This document shows, piece after piece, positions 6,594 to 11,652 of a stretch of 11,652 nt of DNA (positions are counted from its first letter, which is position 1; every line of letters starts with the position of its first letter). Source of the stretch: CAIOSQ01 sp044359885 (GTDB lineage: Bacteria > Pseudomonadota > Alphaproteobacteria > CACIAM-22H2); assembly GCA_044359885.1 (NCBI GenBank), contig JBIKLI010000121.1:1-11652 (forward strand), read 5' to 3'. The position numbers and the translations under genes are program-made. The notes below the pieces were generated by a model, which worked only from the letters and a program-made list of their open reading frames with translations, was not told where the DNA came from and ran no database searches.

Positions 6594-7694
6594 TCAGCTC
6601 CGTCCGGCCGCCTCGCGCAGCAGCGACAGCGCGGCGAGCGCCGTCTGGCGGCGATCGAGATTGATGCCCTCGGCGGCCGCGGTCAGGTCGCGCAGCCGCT
6701 CCCACGCGGCCGTCCAGCGCAGCGCGCTGCCCTCGCCGGCCAGCTGCGCGATGGCGTCGCGCTCGCCGGCCCAGGCCGGCGGATCGTCGACCCCGGCCGC
6801 ATGACGCGCGCAGCGTGTCGCCAGCCGGTCGACGAGGTCGCCGAACACGCGAAAAGCCCCCTGCCCGTCGCTGCCGAAGGCGCCCAGCCGCTCGGCCAGC
6901 GCATGGACCGCCGCCCCGGCGCCCTCCCCCTGCGCCGCCACGCAGCCAAGGATCGCCTCGTAGAGTTCGAGCGCCTCCGCGGCCACCAGCTCCAGCGCGC
7001 GACCGATCGAGCCGCCTGCGATCCGCGCGACGGCCTCGCGGCGGTCGGCCGGCAGGTCGGGATGCTGGCGGGCGAGAAGCGAGGCGACGATCTCCGGGGG
7101 CAGCGCCGGCATGTCCATGCGCCGGCAGCGCGACCGGATCGTGGGCAGCAGCCGCCCCGGCGCGTGCGCGACCAGCATCAGCAGGCTGCGCGAATGCGGC
7201 TCCTCGAGGATCTTGAGCAGCGCGTTCTCCGCATTGCGGTTCATCGCCTCGGCGCCGTCGACGATCAGCACCCGCCAGCCGCCTTCCGCCGGGGTCATCG
7301 CGAGGAAGCCGATCGCGCCGCGGACATGCTCGACCACGATCTCGGCCGTTTCCTTGCCGGTGTCCGGATGCAGCATCCCCGGCTCCAGCACCTGCAGGTC
7401 GGCATGCCCGCCCGATGCGACGCGGCGAAACGCCGGATGGTCGCTGCCGATCGCGAGCGTCTGGGGCGGAGGCGGCGCGCCGAAAAGGCCGGCGCCGGAC
7501 GGCGCGGCCGGCTGTGCCAGGACGAAGCGCGCGAACCGGAAGGCGAGCGTCGCCTTGCCGATGCCGCGCGGTCCGCAGATCAGCCAGGCATGCGGCATGC
7601 GGCCGGAATTCCAGGCGCCGAGCAGCGTCGCCTCGGCGCGCGCGTGGCCCTGCAAGCCGGGATTGGCCCGCGGTGCGGGCAGCGCCGTCGTCAC
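6594..7694 (-). CDS. holB: DNA polymerase III delta-prime subunit
   Basis: Part of the clamp-loader complex that opens the beta sliding clamp at primer junctions. The product is 366 residues. An AAA+ fold begins with HAWLICGPRGIGKATLA, whose P-loop-like segment is at residues 41-49. It continues with VLIVDGAEAMN (Walker-B region), NALLKILEEP, and the SRC arginine-finger motif in LPTIRSRCRRM. A helical C-terminal collar domain follows. The zinc-binding cysteine cluster of E. coli delta-prime is missing; a Gly/Pro-rich loop and a DHPAFRRV segment occupy that place. The start is the GTG at 7694, which overlaps the tmk TGA (GTGA). The frame stays open upstream, but only as tmk shadow, and there is no better ATG at the family N-terminus. 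Coupling to tmk is a common bacterial arrangement. Confidence 0.94.
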   Translation of the reverse strand: MTTALPAPRANPGLQGHARAEATLLGAWNSGRMPHAWLICGPRGIGKATLAFRFARFVLAQPAAPSGAGLFGAPPPPQTLAIGSDHPAFRRVASGGHADLQVLEPGMLHPDTGKETAEIVVEHVRGAIGFLAMTPAEGGWRVLIVDGAEAMNRNAENALLKILEEPHSRSLLMLVAHAPGRLLPTIRSRCRRMDMPALPPEIVASLLARQHPDLPADRREAVARIAGGSIGRALELVAAEALELYEAILGCVAAQGEGAGAAVHALAERLGAFGSDGQGAFRVFGDLVDRLATRCARHAAGVDDPPAWAGERDAIAQLAGEGSALRWTAAWERLRDLTAAAEGINLDRRQTALAALSLLREAAGRS

Positions 7695-8341
7695 CGGCCC
7701 GCCAGCGCCCGCGGCAGCAGCCGCGCGACGGCGGCGCGGATGCGGGCCTGGACGGCCTGCGGATCGCCGCGCGCGTCGATCAGCGCGCAGCGCCCCGGTT
7801 CGGCGCGCGCGATCGCGCGGAACCCCGCCCGCACCCGGCGATGAAAGGCCTCGCCCATCGCCTCGAAGCGGGTTTCGTGGCCGCGGCGTGCCGCGGCCCG
7901 CGCGAGCCCGGCCTCCACCGGCAGATCGAGGACCAGCGTCAGATCCGGCGCGAACCGGCCTAGGACCGTGCGATGCAGCGCCGCGATCGCCGGCCGGCCC
8001 AGACCGTGGCCATAGCCCTGATAGGCCATGGTCGAATCGGCGAAGCGATCGCTGAGCACCCAGGTGCCCGCCGTCAGCGCCGGACGGATCACCCGCGCCA
8101 CATGGTCGTCGCGCGCGGCGTAGTTCAGCAACGCTTCCGTCATCGGCGTCCAGGCGGCAGCGGCTCCCTCGACGAGCAAGGACCGGATGCGCTCCGCGCC
8201 CGGCGTCCCCCCGGGCTCGCGGGTCACGCAGACATCCACGCCCTGGGCCTTCAGCCATTCCGCCAGCAGCCGGATCTGCGTCGACTTTCCGGCCCCCTCG
8301 CCGCCCTCGAAGGTGACGAAGCGTCCGCGGCGGCGCCTCAT
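7691..8341 (-). CDS. tmk: Thymidylate kinase (dTMP kinase)
   Basis: Phosphorylates dTMP to dTDP with ATP, the committed step shared by de novo and salvage dTTP supply. The 216-residue product has the P-loop GGEGAGKST at residues 13-21, the dTMP-binding loop TREPGGT at 40-46, and SDRFADSTMAYQGYG, the classic thymidylate kinase signature. VLDLP and an Arg-rich LID (ARRGHETRFE) follow, fitting bacterial type II enzymes. The ATG at 8341 overlaps the stop of the upstream carboxypeptidase gene by four bases (ATGA). The stop overlaps the holB GTG. No independent Shine-Dalgarno sequence is visible, which fits translational coupling at both ends. A GC-rich palindrome lies in the LID-coding part (7879-7898). 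Confidence 0.97.
   Translation of the reverse strand: MRRRRGRFVTFEGGEGAGKSTQIRLLAEWLKAQGVDVCVTREPGGTPGAERIRSLLVEGAAAAWTPMTEALLNYAARDDHVARVIRPALTAGTWVLSDRFADSTMAYQGYGHGLGRPAIAALHRTVLGRFAPDLTLVLDLPVEAGLARAAARRGHETRFEAMGEAFHRRVRAGFRAIARAEPGRCALIDARGDPQAVQARIRAAVARLLPRALAGR
7879..7898. repeat. 20-base perfect inverted repeat inside tmk
   Basis: Two 9-base arms, GGCCGCGGC and GCCGCGGCC, flank a 2-base GT spacer with no mismatches. The element lies in the tmk codons for the Ala/Arg-rich stretch leading into the LID loop. A related doubled GCCGCGGC octamer with a 3-base spacer occurs in rlpA. Both coincide with Ala/Arg-rich peptide segments in a GC-rich genome, so codon bias may explain them. Confidence 0.5.
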
Positions 8342-9666
8342 CGCCGGTTCAGCACCAGATAGCCGAGCGCCGCCAGGACACGGCCGCCATAGCCGAGACG
8401 CTCGACATCCGCATCGGCGACCAGCGCGAAATTCATCGCCGGGCGCTCGGGGATCGTGATCATCAGCGTCCCGATCTGCGTTCCGCGCTGCACCGGCGCC
8501 GGCACGGGGGCATCATAGGCGATCCGGGCCCCGACCTGCGGCCGGAAGCGGCGGGGGATCGTGATCACGATGTCGTGCTGGGCCGCCATCTGCACCGTGC
8601 CCATCTTGCCGAGCCACACCGGTGCCGCCTCGATCGGGTGTCCCGCCTTGAACAACGTGTAGGTTCCGAATTCGCGGAACGCCCAGTCCAGCAGCCGCTC
8701 GCTCTCCTCGCTGCGCGCGCGCGCCGTCTGCCAGCCATTCCCGACCAGCAGGATCCGGCGTCCTTCGCGCACGGCCGACGCCGCAAGGCCGAACCCGGCG
8801 CTGTCGGTATGTCCGGTCTTGATGCCGTCGGCCCCGGTCTGCCGGTACAGCAGGGGATTGCGGTTGGCCTGGGTGATCGGCGTTCCGCGGCTGTCGCGAC
8901 CGAAGGTGAACTCGCGCTCGCTGTAATAGCGGTAATACTGCGGGAAATCGATCACCAGCCGCTCGCTCAGGCGCAGCAGGTCGCGGGCGGTCATGTAATG
9001 CTCGGGATCGGGCCAGCCGGAGGAGTTTCGGAACCGGCTCGCCTTGAGGCCGATCTTCTCGGCGATCGCATTCATTCGCTCCGCGAAGGCCTCTTCCGAG
9101 CCGGCCAGCCCCTCGGCCAGGACGATGCAGGCATCGTTGCCGGACTGCACGATCATGCCGCGGACCAGATCCTCGACCTTGACCCGCTCGTTCAGCGGCA
9201 CGAAGGTCTTGGATCCCTGCATGCGCCAGGCGCGCTCGGAAACGGGCAACGTGTCTTCCAGGCGCAGATCGCCGCGCGCCAGCGCGTCGAAGACGACATA
9301 GGCGGTCATGATCTTGGACATCGACGACGGCGGCATGCGCTCGTCGGCGTTCTTCTCGAACAGGACCGTCCCGGTCGACATCTCGAAGATGATCGCCTGG
9401 CGCGCGGTGGTCTCCGGGATCAGGGAATTCGCCTGGGCCGGCGCCGGACGGGTCGCGGGCGGGGTCTGGGGCTGCGACGGCGCGGCGGGCTGGGGCGGGC
9501 GCTGACGCTGCTGGGCGCCGGCGGGCGGCACCATGGCGACCAGAACGGCGGCGAGCCCGATGGCGAGGCAAAGCGCGGCGACACCGGCGCGCGCGATCGC
9601 CCGAAGCAGGGACGGCGACATCATATGCGACGGTCTAGGCGAGGATTGCGGCAGCTTCGGGACCAT
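8338..9666 (-). CDS. D-alanyl-D-alanine carboxypeptidase, PBP5/6 type (S11 family)
   Basis: Trims the terminal D-Ala from peptidoglycan pentapeptides in the periplasm. From the chosen start the product has 442 residues. A Sec signal peptide ends near AGAQQ (about 49-53) and is followed by a Pro/Gln-rich linker of roughly 30 residues. The S11 penicillin-binding motifs are complete: SMSK (Ser115, Lys118), SGN (175-177) and KTG (283-285). A PBP5-type beta-rich C-terminal domain and an amphipathic tail (GGRVLAALGYLVLNRR) that could anchor it to the inner membrane complete it. The start at 9666 lies one base after the rlpA stop, with GGTGGA five bases upstream. The double ATG at 9624/9621 gives a shorter, equally good signal peptide and remains possible. 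The stop overlaps tmk by four bases. dacA, dacC and dacF are all used for such genes, so no symbol is given. Confidence 0.94.
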   Translation of the reverse strand: MVPKLPQSSPRPSHMMSPSLLRAIARAGVAALCLAIGLAAVLVAMVPPAGAQQRQRPPQPAAPSQPQTPPATRPAPAQANSLIPETTARQAIIFEMSTGTVLFEKNADERMPPSSMSKIMTAYVVFDALARGDLRLEDTLPVSERAWRMQGSKTFVPLNERVKVEDLVRGMIVQSGNDACIVLAEGLAGSEEAFAERMNAIAEKIGLKASRFRNSSGWPDPEHYMTARDLLRLSERLVIDFPQYYRYYSEREFTFGRDSRGTPITQANRNPLLYRQTGADGIKTGHTDSAGFGLAASAVREGRRILLVGNGWQTARARSEESERLLDWAFREFGTYTLFKAGHPIEAAPVWLGKMGTVQMAAQHDIVITIPRRFRPQVGARIAYDAPVPAPVQRGTQIGTLMITIPERPAMNFALVADADVERLGYGGRVLAALGYLVLNRR

Positions 9667-9667
9667 C

Positions 9668-10744
9668 TCAATCCACCATGATGCGCGCCTCGGGAACGAC
9701 GCCGGCAATGTCCGCCAGCAGCCGGTCGGCCTCGGCGACCGAGGCGGCCGGACCGACCCGCACCCGGTAGAGCACCTGGTCCCCGGCGCGCAGCGGTGAA
9801 ATCTGCGCGGTGCCGAAACGTCGCAGTTGCGCGCCCATCTTCGCGGCGTTGTCCTGGCTGGCGAACGCGCCCGCCTGGACCCAGATCCGCGGCGGCCTGA
9901 CCGTCGTCTGGACAAGGGTCGGGATCGCCCGCGCCTGCGCCTCGGGCGGCAGGGCCGCGACCTGGGCGCTGGCCATCTCCACGGCCGCGCCGCGGCCACC
10001 GGGCCTGACCGACGCCGGCGGCAGGGTCGCCGACGGCGGCGGCAGGGCGGGGGCACCGGCAGCGGCCGTGCGCGCGCCCTGGGGCGGCGGCAGGGCCTCG
10101 GACGAGACGCTGCCACGGGGAACCGCGGCGACGGTCTCCATCGTCGCGGGCGTGCGGTTGAGCATCGCCAGCTTCAGCTGCCGGCTGTCCTCGGCCAGGA
10201 TCTCGACCCGCACCGGCGCCGTGCCGCGCGTCTCGAAGCCCAGCAGCTGGGCGCTGCGCCGCGACACGTCGATGATGCGATTGCCGACGAACGGACCGCG
10301 GTCGTTCACCCGCAGCACCAGCTGTCGCCCGTTGTCGAGATTGGTGACCCGCACCAGGCTCGGCATCGGCAGCGTCTGATGCGCCGCCGTCAGCGAATTC
10401 ATGTCGTAGACTTCGCCGTTGGCGGTGCGGCGCCCGTGGAAATCGACGCCCGTGCGCTCGCCGCCATAGAACGACGCGATCCCGGTCTCGGCGTAGCCGT
10501 AGTTCTCCGCCGGGTAGTACCAGACGCCGTTGATCTTGTAGGGATCGCCGACCTTGTACGTGCCGCGCAACGGCTCGCTCGCCTCGGGCGCGGCCGGACT
10601 CGGCGCGGCGACGCGCGGCGCCTGGGCGCAGCCCGCTGCGATCAGCGCCGCCACGGCCAGCACGCCGAGCCGGCGGATCGCTGCGGCCGCGGCGTGGCCG
10701 CGGCGATGGACGATGCGAGGCGTGGTCACGGCGCCGGCGCTCAC
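9668..10744 (-). CDS. rlpA: Septal ring lytic transglycosylase RlpA family lipoprotein with SPOR domain
   Basis: RlpA cleaves glycan strands lacking stem peptides at the septum, as shown for Pseudomonas aeruginosa. The 358-residue product has a basic N-terminus, a hydrophobic segment and a lipobox-like IAAGC with Cys39 as the probable lipidation site. Then comes the double-psi beta-barrel domain (about 86-183) with GIASFYG, AAHQTLP (His122) and NDRGPF (Asp148), the conserved catalytic pair of active RlpAs. A Pro/Ala-rich linker of about 90 residues leads to a C-terminal SPOR domain (about 285-355; IWVQAGAF..., YRVRVGP) that binds denuded septal glycan. The start is the GTG at 10744, overlapping the transglycosylase TGA (GTGA). 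GTG codons 6 or 12 codons in are less likely alternatives. The carboxypeptidase gene follows after one base. Confidence 0.94.
   Translation of the reverse strand: MSAGAVTTPRIVHRRGHAAAAAIRRLGVLAVAALIAAGCAQAPRVAAPSPAAPEASEPLRGTYKVGDPYKINGVWYYPAENYGYAETGIASFYGGERTGVDFHGRRTANGEVYDMNSLTAAHQTLPMPSLVRVTNLDNGRQLVLRVNDRGPFVGNRIIDVSRRSAQLLGFETRGTAPVRVEILAEDSRQLKLAMLNRTPATMETVAAVPRGSVSSEALPPPQGARTAAAGAPALPPPSATLPPASVRPGGRGAAVEMASAQVAALPPEAQARAIPTLVQTTVRPPRIWVQAGAFASQDNAAKMGAQLRRFGTAQISPLRAGDQVLYRVRVGPAASVAEADRLLADIAGVVPEARIMVD
9672..9677 (-). promoter_or_regulatory. Ribosome-binding site deciding the carboxypeptidase start
   Basis: The minus strand reads GGTGGA, five bases before the ATG at 9666 and inside the last codons of rlpA. 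The alternative ATG pair at 9624/9621 has no comparable purine-rich site. This is the main reason for preferring the upstream start. Confidence 0.45.
10685..10704. repeat. Doubled GCCGCGGC octamer in the rlpA signal-peptide region
   Basis: The palindromic octamer GCCGCGGC occurs twice separated by GTG, forming both a direct and an inverted repeat. It encodes part of the run of alanines before the hydrophobic core of the RlpA lipoprotein signal. It resembles the tmk palindrome but is probably a product of Ala-rich coding. The end coordinates are good to about one base. Confidence 0.4.
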
Positions 10745-11652
10745 GCCGCCGCGAGGCGGTCGGCGAGCAGGCCGACGGCGATGCGGAAGCGCTGCGGCGT
10801 GTTCCAGCGGCGCAGGACGCGGAAATTGCCGGTGGTCAGGAAGGCTCGGCCCCCGGCCCCGTCGGGCTGCGAGATCCCGGCGGACGGATCGTCGCCGGAC
10901 AGCCTCCCGCCATCGGCGCGCCGTACGCCCAGGTCATGCCAGGCCGAGACCGGCCGGCGCACCGTCTCGGGATCGACCAGGGCGCGATCGAACCCCTCGG
11001 GCAAGCGGACCTCGTAGCCCCAGCCCTCGCCGCCGCGCCAGCCGAGCTTGACGAGGAAATTCCCCATCGACGCGAAGACGTCGCCCAGATCGGCCCAGAT
11101 GTCGGCCTTGCCGTCTCCCCCGAAATCGACCGCGTGGGCCAGGTAGTTCGAGGGCATGAACTGGCACTGGCCCATGGCGCCGGCCCAGGAGCCCCGCAGG
11201 TCGGCGCCGCGCATGCGGCGCGCCTGCAGGATGCGAAGCGCGCTCAGCAGTTCCTCTCGGAAGAAGGCGCTGCGCCGGCCGTCATGGGCGAGGGTCGCGA
11301 GGCAGGCGACGGTCTGGAAATCGCCCATGAACCGGCCATAGTCGGACTCGATCCCCCACAGCGCGACCAGATAGGGCGCCTGGACGTCGAAACGCTGCCG
11401 GACCCGCGCCAGCAGCGCCGCGTGCTCGGCGATTCGCCGGCGGCCATTCTCGATCTTCGAGGCCGTCAGGCGGGACGCAAGATATTGCTCCAGGGTCTGG
11501 ATGCTTTCGGGCTGCCGGCGATCGAGTTCCAGTACGCGGGCCAGCGGCTGCAGCCCGGCCAGCGCATCGTCCAGCACGGCAGCGGAGATCCCCTTCCCGG
11601 CCGCCTCGGCGCGCAATCCCCGAAGCCAGGCGCCGAACTCCGTCGTCGCCCC
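10741..11652 (-). CDS. Lytic murein transglycosylase, MltB type (SLT_2), 5' end outside window
   Basis: Cleaves the MurNAc-GlcNAc bond of peptidoglycan, leaving 1,6-anhydro ends, in the periplasm. The frame is open to the right edge. A TTG at 11616 could be taken as a start, but the codons beyond it continue the family sequence (FGAWLRGLRAEA), so the gene is truncated by the window and 303 residues are visible. Motifs in order are LDRRQPE, then WGIESDYGRF with the catalytic Glu at visible residue 102, AGAMGQCQFMPSNYL, the EF-hand-like DFGGDGKADIW, and a C-terminal WNTPQRFRIAVGLLADRL. There is no C-terminal peptidoglycan-binding domain. The signal peptide, if any, lies outside the window. The TGA overlaps the GTG start of rlpA, coupling the two glycan-cleaving enzymes. 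Confidence 0.95.
   Translation of the reverse strand, partial: GATTEFGAWLRGLRAEAAGKGISAAVLDDALAGLQPLARVLELDRRQPESIQTLEQYLASRLTASKIENGRRRIAEHAALLARVRQRFDVQAPYLVALWGIESDYGRFMGDFQTVACLATLAHDGRRSAFFREELLSALRILQARRMRGADLRGSWAGAMGQCQFMPSNYLAHAVDFGGDGKADIWADLGDVFASMGNFLVKLGWRGGEGWGYEVRLPEGFDRALVDPETVRRPVSAWHDLGVRRADGGRLSGDDPSAGISQPDGAGGRAFLTTGNFRVLRRWNTPQRFRIAVGLLADRLAAA

Noticed and set aside
4939..6705. A 588-codon minus-strand frame overlapping metG in another phase.
   Set aside because: It overlaps the clear HIGH/KMSKS synthetase reading, and its Arg-rich translation has no recognisable domain.
5064..7844. A 926-codon plus-strand open frame opposite metG and holB.
   Set aside because: It is antisense to well-supported genes, its Arg/Ala/Gly/His-rich composition is typical of GC-rich shadow frames, and it shows no family motif.
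11614..11616. TTG as the start of the lytic transglycosylase.
   Set aside because: The frame continues to the window edge with family-like residues (FGAWLRGL), so the gene is cut by the window and does not begin here.

Overview
The window is high-GC (roughly two thirds G+C), densely coded bacterial chromosome. It holds twelve protein genes, two of them cut by the window edges, and the longest gap between genes is under 80 bases. The minus-strand order lytic transglycosylase - rlpA - D,D-carboxypeptidase - tmk - holB - metG - tatD - MBL hydrolase - mazG is the housekeeping arrangement I know from Alphaproteobacteria, and the proteins have alphaproteobacterial character (MetRS without a C-terminal tRNA-binding domain, delta-prime without zinc cysteines). 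A high-GC Rhodospirillales-like organism is my best guess. The genus cannot be read from the sequence.

Layout. Bases 1-2469 carry three plus-strand genes of peripheral metabolism: the C-terminal end of a succinylglutamate desuccinylase/aspartoacylase-type deacylase, a beta-hydroxyacid dehydrogenase (3-hydroxyisobutyrate dehydrogenase superfamily), and an M20 HipO-type amidohydrolase. They run co-directionally with 39- and 34-base gaps. The amidohydrolase converges on mazG with only 14 bases between the stop codons.

Bases 2484-11652 are all minus strand, read from right to left: an MltB-type lytic transglycosylase (5' end outside the window), RlpA, a PBP5-type carboxypeptidase, thymidylate kinase, DNA polymerase III delta-prime, methionyl-tRNA synthetase, TatD nuclease, a PhnP-like metallo-beta-lactamase-fold hydrolase, and MazG. 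Four junctions are 4-base stop/start overlaps (GTGA or ATGA) and two have a single base between stop and start, so translation is probably coupled through most of the run. Only two real gaps interrupt it: 78 bases before metG and 72 bases before mazG. The second holds a striking A+T-rich patch that looks like a mazG promoter.

How the genes work together. The first three minus-strand genes remodel septal peptidoglycan (glycan cleavage by two lytic transglycosylases, peptide trimming by the carboxypeptidase). The rest supply dTDP, load the replication clamp, charge tRNA-Met, and process nucleic acids or nucleotides (TatD, MBL hydrolase, MazG). The three plus-strand genes may act together on N-acylated amino acids or related compounds, but the substrate is unknown.

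I see no mobile element, CRISPR array, RNA gene, phage or defence system. Nothing here is clearly a new system. The most open question is the role of the PhnP-like hydrolase that is translationally coupled to TatD.
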